This document shows, in pieces, positions 53,561 through 63,700 of a DNA stretch of 64,000 bases. The stretch lies in the NCBI GenBank assembly GCA_021792135.1, contig JAJYVF010000010.1, forward strand, positions 62,001 through 126,000. Direction: 5' to 3'. Each line of letters begins with the position of its first letter. The first letter of the stretch is position 1. The notes beneath the pieces were generated by a model. It saw only the letters and a program-made list of their open reading frames with translations, did not search any database and was not told where the DNA came from. The DNA is from Acidobacteriota bacterium (GTDB lineage: Bacteria; Acidobacteriota; Terriglobia; Terriglobales; Acidobacteriaceae). The translations under genes and the position numbers were made by a program.

Positions 53561-54507
53561 GTGATCGCATTCTGGAAATCGCCAGCCCCGCACACCTCCA
53601 CGTCAAAGACTCGCAACTCGTCATCGAACGCAATGAGTTCCTCCCCTTCCAGACTCCGGTAAGCGGAATCAGCACACTGCTGCTTGCGCATCCGCAGGTT
53701 ACTCTCACTCAGGCCGTAGTCTCTCGATTGGCCGAGGCTGGGGCCATGATCGTGGCTATCGATGGCCATTATCTGCCCGCCGCAATCACGCTCCCTCTGC
53801 AGACTCACAGCCTACAGACCGAGCGGCTCGGACTACAGGTAGCGCTAAAGCCCGTCTCTCGCAAGCGCCTCTGGCGGCAGATTGTGCAGGCGAAGATCCG
53901 TGCTCAAGGTCATCTTCTCAAGGAGCTATACGGCTGCGATGGCGGCCTTTTGGCCGCTGCCGCCCGAGTTCGCTCCGGCGATCCGGACAATATCGAGGCT
54001 CAGACCGCTCGTCGATATTGGAGGCTCCTCTTCCCCGACACCAGATTCCGCCGGGGTGCGGACCCGCTGGATTGCGGGGCGGATCAAAACAGACATCTTG
54101 ATTACGGGTACACAGTTTTGCGTGCATCCGTCGCTCGCGCTATCGCGGCGGCGGGTTTGCATCCATCTATCGGCCTGCGTCACCACAATCGCTACGACCC
54201 GTTTTGCTTTGCTGCTGATCTGATGGAGCCTTTTCGTGCTTTGATTGACTGGCGCGTTGTCGCATGGATAAAGGAGCACGATCCGGCTGCGCCCCTCGAC
54301 ACTTCCGCCAAGAAATGGCTCATTCAGGCCGTCACCATGCGATATTGCGACAACCGGGAAGAGCGGGCGTTATCCGACATTCTGTTCCGCTTAACGTGTT
54401 CCTTTGCGGCGGTGCTCGGCGGCAGCAAAGAGAAACTTGATCTCCCCGAGGTCTTGACGCCGTGCCCAGACGATTTGATCTCTCGGCTTACAGGTGTATG
54501 TGGCTAA
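53557..54507 (+). CDS. cas1: CRISPR-associated protein Cas1
   Basis: A protein of 316 aa, the integrase subunit for spacer acquisition. The N-terminal beta domain has LHVKDSQLVIERNEFLPFQT; the helical domain has Glu147 in DPDNIEAQTARRYWRLLF, the His in GLHPSIGLRHHNRYDPFCFA (His209/210), and Asp221 and Glu224 in AADLMEPFRALID. All metal ligands are present. ATGA overlap with cas9; cas2 overlaps its own 3' end. Confidence 0.95.
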   Translation: MSDRILEIASPAHLHVKDSQLVIERNEFLPFQTPVSGISTLLLAHPQVTLTQAVVSRLAEAGAMIVAIDGHYLPAAITLPLQTHSLQTERLGLQVALKPVSRKRLWRQIVQAKIRAQGHLLKELYGCDGGLLAAAARVRSGDPDNIEAQTARRYWRLLFPDTRFRRGADPLDCGADQNRHLDYGYTVLRASVARAIAAAGLHPSIGLRHHNRYDPFCFAADLMEPFRALIDWRVVAWIKEHDPAAPLDTSAKKWLIQAVTMRYCDNREERALSDILFRLTCSFAAVLGGSKEKLDLPEVLTPCPDDLISRLTGVCG

Positions 54508-54803
54508 TTGCCATGTTCGACCTGCCCGTGGAAACCACGGAAAATCGGCGCGACTACACGCGATTTCGCAAAGCTCTGCTTAAAGACGGGTTCATGATGC
54601 TGCAGTATTCCGTCTACGCCCGATTCATTCCCAGTGAAGAGGCAGCCGAGGCCCATCGCAGGACCGTCAAGGCATGCATTCCGCCAAGAGGTCAGGTTCG
54701 GTTAATGGCAATAACAGATCACCAGTTTGCAAAAATGGAAGTCTTTTATGGCAGAAAACCACGCGACCCCGAGGACGTACCCGAGCAGGTTCTGCTTTTC
54801 TGA
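54462..54803 (+). CDS. cas2: CRISPR-associated protein Cas2
   Basis: A protein of 113 aa. YRCMWLIAMFDLPVETTENR is the Cas2 beta1 strand with the conserved Asp; MMLQYSVYARFIPSEEAAEA and VRLMAITDHQFAKMEVFYGR complete the ferredoxin-like fold. I start at GTG 54462 (GAGGT upstream), because II-C Cas2 proteins usually have about ten residues before YR.MW; ATG 54498 is the alternative. It overlaps cas1 by 46 bases and is followed after 8 bases by a long hairpin and then the array. Confidence 0.93.
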   Translation: MPRRFDLSAYRCMWLIAMFDLPVETTENRRDYTRFRKALLKDGFMMLQYSVYARFIPSEEAAEAHRRTVKACIPPRGQVRLMAITDHQFAKMEVFYGRKPRDPEDVPEQVLLF

Positions 54804-54811
54804 GCAAAGGA

Positions 54812-54853
54812 GGCCGCCCAGAACCTAGCTGATTTCAGCAAGTTCCGGGCGCC
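54812..54853. terminator. Long hairpin between cas2 and the array, probable bidirectional terminator
   Basis: GGCCGCCCAGAACCTAGCTGA pairs with TCAGC AA GTTC C GGGC GCC (loop TT) with small internal loops. There is no T-run on either side. It fills the gap between the cas operon (reading right) and the array, which is predicted to read left, where a two-way stop is needed. Confidence 0.5.
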
Positions 54854-54855
54854 CT

Positions 54856-56602
54856 AGTGTACGTGAGCGGCGATTCCCGGCCATCCCCAGCTAGACGCCT
54901 TTACGGCCTATATCGGGCCGCAGTGTACGTGAGCGGCGATTCCCGGCCATCCCCAGCGAAGGGCGCGGAGAGCATCCTTGAAGAGGAAGTGTACGTGAGC
55001 GGCGATTCCCGGCCATCCCCAGCCCAGGACAGTAGCTTATGCGCAACGATTCCAGTGTACGTGAGCGGCGATTCCCGGCCATCCCCAGCTGGCACAGGCG
55101 CGGCCCGCATCCTCCAGGAAGTGTACGTGAGCGGCGATTCCCGGCCATCCCCAGCTGAAGGTAAAAGGCTCCTTCGCGCTCCAGAAGTGTACGTGAGCGG
55201 CGATTCCCGGCCATCCCCAGCATACTAGAGGCATTTATGCGCCTATGGCAGAGTGTACGTGAGCGGCGATTCCCGGCCATCCCCAGCGTACACGGACACG
55301 CTGATATCTGGTATTCAGTGTACGTGAGCGGCGATTCCCGGCCATCCCCAGCGTAAACGTTGGATTGGAGGAAGGCGCTTTAAGTGTACGTGAGCGGCGA
55401 TTCCCGGCCATCCCCAGCCGCCTGTTGCGGTTCGGAGGGCAGTCGATGAGTGTACGTGAGCGGCGATTCCCGGCCATCCCCAGCAGGCCAGCAGGGCGTA
55501 CCTGCAGCAGCATAGTGTACGTGAGCGGCGATTCCCGGCCATCCCCAGCCCTCTGGAAGAGCTTGGAAGAGTGGGACAAAGTGTACGTGAGCGGCGATTC
55601 CCGGCCATCCCCAGCAAAGAGACTGAACAGCCAAGTCTTTTCGCAGTGTACGTGAGCGGCGATTCCCGGCCATCCCCAGCAGGCGCTCATCGCTCCTTCT
55701 GCTCCTTTCCAGTGTACGTGAGCGGCGATTCCCGGCCATCCCCAGCTGGCAACCCAGCGATATATCATCGCTGATGAGTGTACGTGAGCGGCGATTCCCG
55801 GCCATCCCCAGCGACCATCGAGCAGTCGCCGGGAAATCAATAAGTGTACGTGAGCGGCGATTCCCGGCCATCCCCAGCCGGGATCCCGCCGTCCTGCTGC
55901 AGGTAGAAGTGTACGTGAGCGGCGATTCCCGGCCATCCCCAGCTCTTTCCGCGCAGGACGGCACCGCTCAGGAAGTGTACGTGAGCGGCGATTCCCGGCC
56001 ATCCCCAGCCGAACGATTGCGCGCTCTTTGCGGCGGACGAGTGTACGTGAGCGGCGATTCCCGGCCATCCCCAGCCAACTGTTGACATTGCTGTTAACAT
56101 TTTGCAGTGTACGTGAGCGGCGATTCCCGGCCATCCCCAGCCGTGGCCTTCATGCGCACCGACGGCAATCTAGTGTACGTGAGCGGCGATTCCCGGCCAT
56201 CCCCAGCGCCTGCGAAGGCGAATTCTGCTCTCCGCAAAGTGTACGTGAGCGGCGATTCCCGGCCATCCCCAGCCCAACACCGCTTACGCCGCCTATGACG
56301 TGTAGTGTACGTGAGCGGCGATTCCCGGCCATCCCCAGCCAGATGACCTGGAGGGTGCTGCGCGGCGGAAGTGTACGTGAGCGGCGATTCCCGGCCATCC
56401 CCAGCATAAACGTAAGCATGGTGTCTTTCCTCTTTAGTGTACGTGAGCGGCGATTCCCGGCCATCCCCAGCGCAAGTGAATACGCCTGGAGTGTGCCGTT
56501 AGTGTACGTGAGCGGCGATTCCCGGCCATCCCCAGCGTAATCGCACCAATGAAATGCAAGCCCTGAAGTGTACGTGAGCGGCGATTCCCGGCCATCCCCA
56601 GC
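54856..56602 (-). CRISPR. CRISPR array, 27 repeats of 36 bp, 26 spacers
   Basis: On the plus strand each repeat begins AGTGTACGTGAGCGGCGATT and ends CATCCCCAGC. I counted 27 starts, from 54856 to 56567; all copies look identical. Spacers are 30 bp (21) or 29 bp (five: after repeats 7, 10, 12, 16 and 25). The predicted crRNA strand is minus, where the repeat reads GCTGGGGATG...CGTACACT: it then looks like other II-C repeats and pairs with the tracrRNA. On that reading the leader and the newest spacers are at the right end (near 56.6 kb). The repeat end TACACT resembles a -10 and may act as an internal promoter, as known in some II-C arrays, but no -35 is seen. Confidence 0.97.
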
Positions 56603-56885
56603 TCTGCGCGCAATGCGGTGGGCCGCTCAATACGCACCTAACCTGCGTTTTTGACGATATAGGTTCTAAAGTCGTCTGCGAGCGCCGACCATTTCTGGAA
56701 TTCCCCGAATCTGATCTCTGCATCCGCTTTTGGCGACAGCCCGCGCGGTTCTCGCCGGGGGCGGCGCCGATACGCACAACAATTTTCGATGCGAGGAATC
56801 AGGTGTCTGAGGGCTGATGCCGAGCTCCCCGGGGCATCTGGTTCCGATCCGACAGGTGGAACAGCAGGTGCTGTATAACCGGACA
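56603..56885 (-). other. Right flank of the array, probable leader
   Basis: The 30 bases after the last repeat could pass for a spacer but no further repeat follows. At 56651-56675 the sequence is AT-richer (minus strand contains TATATC and a run of five A), a plausible leader promoter region for a left-reading array. No gene is supported before the peptidase start. Confidence 0.4.
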
Positions 56886-59093
56886 ATGCACGCAGTTGAC
56901 GATGGATGCAAAGGTGAGTGCCTGCTGCCCATTGCCGGCTTCACGGTAATCGGCTCTCTGCTGAGTTTTCTCAGCTGCGGCGTTGCAGCGCAGCCGGTTC
57001 CGAAACAAGAATTCGCGCTCCAGCAGGTGATGAGTGCGCCCTTCACTTCGAATCTGGTGGCGGCGCCCGCGGGGGGCGCGTTTGCCTGGGTTTCGGATGT
57101 CGAAGGGAAGCGCAACATCTGGGTTACGTCCGCTTCCGCCGGTGGCGCCAGATATGTATCACACCAGATCACAGATTATGCGAGCGATGACGGCCAGCAG
57201 ATCAGCCAGCTGACCTGGGCTCCGGATGCGAAGGCTGTCCTCTACGTTCGGGGCGGCTCATCGAACAATCCCGAGAAGGCGGCTCCGAATCCGGCTCACC
57301 TTCCCGGCGGGGCCGAGCAGGATGTATGGATCGTCCCGGTGGATGGTGGCGAGCCCCGCGAACTCGGCGAGGGCAGTTCGCCTGCCGTCACCCCCTCGGG
57401 CGATATGGTCAGCTGGTTTTCGGCCGGGCAGATCCGGTACGAGAAAACGGCGCAGATCGGCAGCGCGAGCCCGCACTCGGTGCAGGCTTTCGGGGACTGC
57501 AGCGGGTTTGCATGGTCGCCGGACGGAACGAAGCTGGCCTTTGTCAGCGATCGCGGCAGCCACAGCTTCATTGGAGTCTACGCACCGGCGACGAATACTC
57601 TCAAGTATCTCGACCCGGGGACGGACCACGACCTCTATCCGATGTGGTCACCGGATGGGCGGCAGATCGTCTTCGTGCGGATTCCTTATTTCAAGGAAGA
57701 GGACTTCACCCAGCCGCAGCGCACCGGCGAGCCGTGGTCGATACGGATCGCCGAGGTGGCCACCGGCAAAGGGCATGAGGTGTGGCGCGCCGCACCGGGG
57801 CCGGGCAGCGTGTTCCGGGCCCTGGACGCGGGCCAGCAGGTTTTCTGGACGGCCGGCGATCATCTGATCTTTCCCTGGGAAGGGGACGGCTGGACCCATC
57901 TGTATGCGGTATCTGTGCGGGGAGGGCCGGCACGGTTGCTGACGCCGGGCGATTTCGAGGCAGAAGATGCAGCCTTCAGTCCCAATCGGAAGACGGTCGT
58001 CTACTCGTCGAATGAGGGCGACAGCGAACGCCGCCATATCTGGGAGGTGACTGCGACCGGCAGCGCACCCGTGGCCCTGACCCATGGGGAAGGCATCGAG
58101 ACACAGCCGGCTGTAGCGAGCGATAACCGGACCATTGCGGTGCTGCGTTCGGATGCGCGCCTGCCGATCCGCCCGGCCATCGTCACGAGCCGAGGAGAAC
58201 TGCACGATCTGGCGCCGCAAGCCATCCCCGCAGATTTTCCGGCCACGCAGCTGGTGGTTCCGCAACCGGTGATTTACTCAGCCACCGACGGCCTGAAGAT
58301 TCACGCTGACCTGTTTCTTCCGGCAGAGGGCGGGAAGTGTGAGCGCCGGCCAGCGATCGTCTTTGTCCACGGGGGATCGCAGCGCCAGATGCTGCTGGGG
58401 TGGCATCCCATGGGCTATTACTCCAATGCGTATGCCCTGAATCAATATCTTGTAAGCCGGGGATATGTCGTCCTGTCGATTAATTACCGAAGCGGTATCG
58501 GTTACGGGCTCGACTTCCGCGAAGCGCTGCAATATGGCCCCACCGGCGCCAGCGAATTTCGGGATGTGGAGGGCGCGGGTCTGTATCTGCGCAGCCGCTG
58601 CGACGTGGATGCGGCTCGCATCGGGATCTGGGGTGGGAGCTGGGGAGGGTTCCTGACCGCGCTGGCGCTGGCCCGGGCTTCCGATCTGTTCTCGGCAGGC
58701 GTGGACATGTCCGGTGTGCACGACTGGAACATCGATCACCCCGATAACTTCCTGATTTCCGATACAGCGGCCGATCCCGGTGCGAGATGGCGCCTTGCGT
58801 GGGAATCCTCGCCCCTGGCCTCCATCGATACGTGGCGCTCGCCGGTGCTGCTGGTCCAGGGAGATAACGACGACGAGGTGCCGTTTCTGCAGACGGTCGA
58901 ACTGGCTGCGGCCCTGCGACGGCGCAAGGTGGAGGTTCAGGAGCTGGTCTTCCCGGACGAGGTGCACGACTTCCTGCTCTTTCGCGACTGGATGGCCGCT
59001 TATACGGCGACCGCGGATTTCTTCGATCACCACCTGGGCTCCTGGAAAGCTGTGCGAGGCAGCTCTCCAGTGAGCAGAAATATGCACAGGTAA
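56886..59093 (+). CDS. S9-family peptidase (prolyl oligopeptidase/dipeptidyl peptidase type)
   Basis: A secreted protein of 735 aa with a hydrophobic N-terminal segment (LLPIAGFTVIGSLLSFLSCG). Beta-propeller repeats (about residues 60-440) include WSPDGTKLAFVSDRG and MWSPDGRQIVFVRI. The alpha/beta-hydrolase domain has VFVHGGSQRQ (oxyanion), Ser in GIWGGSWGGFLTALA, Asp in LVQGDNDDEVPF and His in FPDEVHDFLLF, a full catalytic triad. I use ATG 56886; the frame opens earlier at 56817, but the signal-like part fits the later start. It probably cleaves peptides in the periplasm. Confidence 0.88.
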   Translation: MHAVDDGCKGECLLPIAGFTVIGSLLSFLSCGVAAQPVPKQEFALQQVMSAPFTSNLVAAPAGGAFAWVSDVEGKRNIWVTSASAGGARYVSHQITDYASDDGQQISQLTWAPDAKAVLYVRGGSSNNPEKAAPNPAHLPGGAEQDVWIVPVDGGEPRELGEGSSPAVTPSGDMVSWFSAGQIRYEKTAQIGSASPHSVQAFGDCSGFAWSPDGTKLAFVSDRGSHSFIGVYAPATNTLKYLDPGTDHDLYPMWSPDGRQIVFVRIPYFKEEDFTQPQRTGEPWSIRIAEVATGKGHEVWRAAPGPGSVFRALDAGQQVFWTAGDHLIFPWEGDGWTHLYAVSVRGGPARLLTPGDFEAEDAAFSPNRKTVVYSSNEGDSERRHIWEVTATGSAPVALTHGEGIETQPAVASDNRTIAVLRSDARLPIRPAIVTSRGELHDLAPQAIPADFPATQLVVPQPVIYSATDGLKIHADLFLPAEGGKCERRPAIVFVHGGSQRQMLLGWHPMGYYSNAYALNQYLVSRGYVVLSINYRSGIGYGLDFREALQYGPTGASEFRDVEGAGLYLRSRCDVDAARIGIWGGSWGGFLTALALARASDLFSAGVDMSGVHDWNIDHPDNFLISDTAADPGARWRLAWESSPLASIDTWRSPVLLVQGDNDDEVPFLQTVELAAALRRRKVEVQELVFPDEVHDFLLFRDWMAAYTATADFFDHHLGSWKAVRGSSPVSRNMHR

Positions 59094-59232
59094 TCCGCCA
59101 CGGAGATGGCGCGTACACTCGTGGGATGTCTGGGTCCCGTTCCCGTTCGAAGCGGCAATGCGTGGCAGTTCATCCAATATCCACCTGGCATCGGGGCAGC
59201 GTGACTGGCTCCGGGAAACGCGGAGGGCACTG

Positions 59233-60309
59233 GTGTATCGCAGGATCTGTTTCGCTGTCTTTCTGCTGCTGCTGGCGCCGATTCTTCGCGCGCAGGCCAC
59301 ACCGTCGCCGGCGCTGCTGGTGCTCGCCAAGCAGGACCAGACGCTCGACATCGTGGATCCTGCCACGCTGAAGGTGGTTGGACGCGTGCCGGTGGGTCCC
59401 GATCCGCATGAAGTGGTCGCCTCCGCGGACGGGCGCTATGCCTACGCTTCCAACTACGGATTCGGCGCGTACCACACCATCGCCGTGATCGACCTTGCGA
59501 GGCAGAAGGCGCTCGATCCCATCGATGTTGGCGTCCTGCGCAGCCCGCACGGACTCGCCTGGGCGGGCGGGAAACTCTACTTCACCGCGGAGATCAGCAA
59601 GATCATCGGGCGCTATGATCCGGCGAGCCACACGGTCGACTGGCTGCTGGGCACCGGCCAGAACCGCACTCACATGATCATCGTTTCGGGCGACCTCAAC
59701 CACATCTACACCTCCAACGTGGTCTCCGGGACGATCAGCATCTTCGATCGCACTGCGGACCCGGAGGGTGGGTCGTCTCGGGGCGGACCGGGAGGCCGTC
59801 CCCCTGTTCCCGTGGGCGCGTCGCCTCCGCCCCCGCCTCCGCCGGGGCGGCCCAAATCCGGATGGAACGAGACGGTGCTGCCTTCCGGGCCGGCCTCCGA
59901 GGGCTTCGACGTCGCTCCCGATGGCCGCGAGATCTGGGCGGCCAATGCAGGCGACGGCACCGTCACCGTCATGGATCCGATTCAGAAAGAGGTGATCGCG
60001 CATCTGGAGGCGAACGTCGCCGGCGCCAACCGTCTCCGGTTCACTCCCGATGGGAGACGCGTCTTCATCTCCTCGCTGCGAACCGGGGAGGTGGTAGTGT
60101 TCGACAGCGCCACGCGCCGGGTCGTCGACCGGATTCATGTTGGCCACGGGGCTGCGGGAATTCTCATGCAGCCCGACGGGACGCGCGCCTATGTTGCGTG
60201 CAGCCCGGACGACAATGTCGCCGTCATCGACCTGAGGACGCTTCGCGTGATCGGCCGCATACAGACCGGCCGGGGACCCGACGGAATGGCGTGGGCGGTG
60301 CGCAAATAA
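59233..60309 (+). CDS. YncE/surface-layer-like beta-propeller protein, secreted
   Basis: A protein of 358 aa starting GTG with GGAGG 6 bases upstream. Signal peptide: VYRRICFAVFLLLLAPILRA. YVTN/YncE-type repeats follow: LLVLAKQDQTLDIVDPATLK, EVVASADGRYAYASNYGFGA, GFDVAPDGREIWAANAGDGT, VTVMDPIQKEVIAHLEANVA and DNVAVIDLRTLRVIGRIQTG, a seven-bladed propeller. A loop of Gly/Arg/Pro (about residues 180-215, with a run of seven Pro) interrupts the middle. Binding function unknown. Confidence 0.85.
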   Translation: MYRRICFAVFLLLLAPILRAQATPSPALLVLAKQDQTLDIVDPATLKVVGRVPVGPDPHEVVASADGRYAYASNYGFGAYHTIAVIDLARQKALDPIDVGVLRSPHGLAWAGGKLYFTAEISKIIGRYDPASHTVDWLLGTGQNRTHMIIVSGDLNHIYTSNVVSGTISIFDRTADPEGGSSRGGPGGRPPVPVGASPPPPPPPGRPKSGWNETVLPSGPASEGFDVAPDGREIWAANAGDGTVTVMDPIQKEVIAHLEANVAGANRLRFTPDGRRVFISSLRTGEVVVFDSATRRVVDRIHVGHGAAGILMQPDGTRAYVACSPDDNVAVIDLRTLRVIGRIQTGRGPDGMAWAVRK

Positions 60310-60765
60310 GAAAGGAAAGCGGAGCGCCTGGGGAATAAACGAAGGCGCGCCGAAAACAAGCAGCGGTTCAGCCTTTTCCGCTCCCCGGCAGATGCGCGCC
60401 GCACCGCCCGGCAGGTGGTGCGAAGGGTTTGCGCGCGCTCCGGCGATGCAGGAATAACAAGGCAGAAGCGGGTTGCGCGGCACTGGCTGCTTTTTCGCAG
60501 TGCGCCTGTACCGGGTGCCGCTCCTATTTATCAGTCAGTACTCGGTATGTTCGTTAGTTGTAAGAATGGTTACGTATATAGAAGATACTGAGCAAAAAAA
60601 GGTTTGACGAGCGCAGTCTGCGGCGTTAAGGTGGCATGCATTCGACAAAAAACGAAACCCGGCTGAAAGCGGTTACAGCGGGGTCCAGAAACATGGAACA
60701 AAGACTGAAAGACATTTAAGGACATTTGCGAGCGAGAAGCTTTTTCGCGAGGTAAAGGAGACGCA
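60310..60765 (+). other. 456-bp intergenic region before the TonB receptor
   Basis: A weak stem GCGCCT / AGGCGC (60324-60348) follows the propeller gene. Around 60555-60590 the text is AT-rich (TATATAGAAGAT); this probably contains the receptor promoter. I see no gene, riboswitch or tRNA. Confidence 0.4.
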
Positions 60766-63700
60766 GTGAATCGAGAGAAAATTGCCACGGCAATTCAATG
60801 CCTGCTGTGCGCGGTGCTGCTGCTGTTTGCGGCAGGCAGCACGAGCTATGGACAGGATACAAATCCCACTCTGGGCGGGACGGTTACCGACACCACCGGT
60901 GCGGCGATCCCGTCAGCCAATCTGACGCTGACGAACACCAAAACAGGGTTCAAAGTTGCCCTGACCTCGGATGCTGCCGGGCAATACCATTTCACGAACA
61001 TCCCTCCCGGCAGCTACTCTCTGAGCACGACCGCGACCGGGTTCCAGTCGAAAATTCAGAGCGGAATTGAGCTGCTGATGAACCAGCAGGCCCGACAAGA
61101 CGTTACGCTGGCGGTTGGAAACGCGCAGCAGACGGTGACGGTCACGGCCGAGACGTCCACCATCAACTACTCGACCCAGACCCTCGACGGAACGATTTCG
61201 CCTGAGACCCTGCAGAATTTTCCGCTGATCATTTCCGGAGCGCCTCGTTCTTCGGTTACGGTGGCTGACATGATGCCGGGCGTCTCAACCGGCGCCAGCG
61301 GCAACGCTTACAACACGCGCATCGATGGCGGCCTAGTCACGGGCGACGAGGCGCTGGTGGATGGCGCCACCGCGATGGAAGGCTTCATGAACCAGAGCGG
61401 CATGGTGAGCCTGCAGACTGATTTCGGCATGTCGCCTGACATCACCAGCTCGGTCAACGTCCTCCTCGCCAACTACCCCGCGCAGTATGGCAACACCACC
61501 TCCGGGCAGCTCATCATCGACACCCGGTCGGGCGGCGATCAGTACCACGGCGCAGCCTTTGAATACCTGAGGAACAACGACCTCAACTCGCTCCAGTTCG
61601 GCGCTCCCCGCGGTCCCGGCATTGCGCCTCCGGTCGACCAGGAAAACGAGTACGGCATCGACATCGGCGGCCCGATCTGGCTCCCCGGTGTGCGTACCGG
61701 CGGACCGCGCATGAAGGGCTTCTTCTACTTCAACTGGACCGGTTATCGCGACAACGGCGGCACGAACTCCTCCACGCTGTCCATTCCGTCCCTCGCCGAC
61801 CGCGCCGGGAATTTCAGCGCGGCAGGCAGCCAGCTCTACTATCCCTACGATCCGGCAAAATACGGGGCGCTGGCAGGAACAGCGATTCCCAACAACCAGA
61901 TCGACCCCAAATTTGAAGATCCTATTGCCAAAGCGTGGATGGCCCAGCTGCCCACGCCCACCAGCTCCGGGGAGCTGAACAACTATTTCATTCCCCATTC
62001 CGGTCAGGGATCGCTGACGAACAAAGAGAACGTCTACTTCGCCCGCGTGGATGTGAACCTCGGCAGTTCGGACCACTTCTACTACAGCACCTGGTTCCAG
62101 TTGACGGGCATCAATACGGAGAGCGACCTGCCGGTTGCCCTCTCGACGGCAAGTCCCGCCAGCCCGGAGAACGCCAACATCGAGCGCTTCAACTGGGAGC
62201 ACAACTTCTCCGGCACGATGAATAACCACGCCACCCTGGGCTACCTGAACCGCAACGAAGGGTATTTCGCCCTGAACGGCAAGGCGAGTCTGCCCATGGT
62301 GCCTGGCATGGCCGGGGCGTACCTGCCGCAGTTCAATTTCGGCGGCGGATATTCGCAGCTCGGCAACAGCACCCTGCCGACTTCAGTTTCCACCCTGACC
62401 ACGCGTGGCACCTGGGCCTTTAACGACGTCTTTACGAAGGTCAAGGGCTCCCATACGTTCAGGGCCGGCTTCGAGTGGCGCATGGCCGGTACCAGCATTC
62501 ACGAAGGCAACAACCAGGGCGGTACGTTCACCTTCAATCCGGATACCACCGGGAACCAGCTCTGCCCGGCCAATTCACCCTGCCCGGGTGATGCCGCTGC
62601 CAGCTTCTTTCTCGGCGCGGCTGCCAACGTCACGGAGACCTATTACAACGTCTTCGCCATGTATCCGCGCCAGTACGGTTACGCCGTGCACGCCGGTGAC
62701 GAATGGCGTATGACGCCCAAGTTCACCTTCAACTACAGCCTGCGCTGGGACTACATCACCCCGTTTAGGGAGAAGTACAACAACCTCTCGTTCTTCGACC
62801 CGGTCGGCCTCAACCCCGGCGCCGTTACCGCCTCCGGACAGGAACTTCCCGGCCGGCTGGCCTTTGCCGGAAACAAGTGGGGCGCCGCCAGCTATGGCGC
62901 GCCTTATCCTGAGATCCCCTTCAAGACAGCATTGTCGCCGCGCATCGGCTTTGCCTATGCCCTGAATCAAAGGACCGTTATCCGCGCCGGATACGGAATC
63001 TACTTCGGGCAGGCGTTCTACCCGGGCTGGAACGGCGGCATGTCCCAGGACGGGTTTAACAAGAACGTCAACCTCAACGAGGCGCCCAGCGGCGGCTTCC
63101 AGGTGCCCGCTCTGTATCTGATGACCGGCGTCACACCGACCATCAAAGCTCAAATCGGGCCCACGGGCGAAGATATCAATAGCGCCTACGATAACGGGCA
63201 GTCGCCCCTCTACCGTCCGCTGGATGGAAACAGAAGGCCGTACTCCTCGCAGTGGAACTTCACCGTGCAGAGGGAGCTGCCCAGCAACATCGCTCTTACT
63301 TTGTCGTACGTGGGCACCAAGGGCACGCACCTGCCCTCCAGCCTCAACCCGCTCAACGTGCTGAATCCCTTTAATCCGTCCATCAGCAGCATCGGCAGCG
63401 ACCTGGCGGCGACCGATGCGGCCACCTTCGCGAAATACGGTGTCAGCTCACCGTACGTCGGCTGGGCTGGCCAGATGACCGGCTGTGCGCCGACAATGGC
63501 TCAGGCGCTGCTGCCGTACCCGCAGTACTGCAGCACGCTGCAGGGGTTGAACGAGGGCCATGCCGACTCCATCTACAACTCCTTCCAGGGGCAGGTGGAA
63601 CGGCGCTTCCAGGGCGGCTTGTATCTGCTCGGCGCCCTGACCGTTGCCAAGCTCTATACCAACGCCAGCTACTCAACCCAGTCCGGACAGGGCGACACCG

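Noticed and set aside
54857-56540. Long frames made of repeating units within the CRISPR array
   Set aside because: The 66-base repeat-plus-spacer period is divisible by three, so frames stay open artificially; they are not proteins.
56688-56697. Possible right attachment site (shared CCGACCATT with the tRNA-Pro end)
   Set aside because: Only 9 bases, with no extension into the tRNA; expected by chance.
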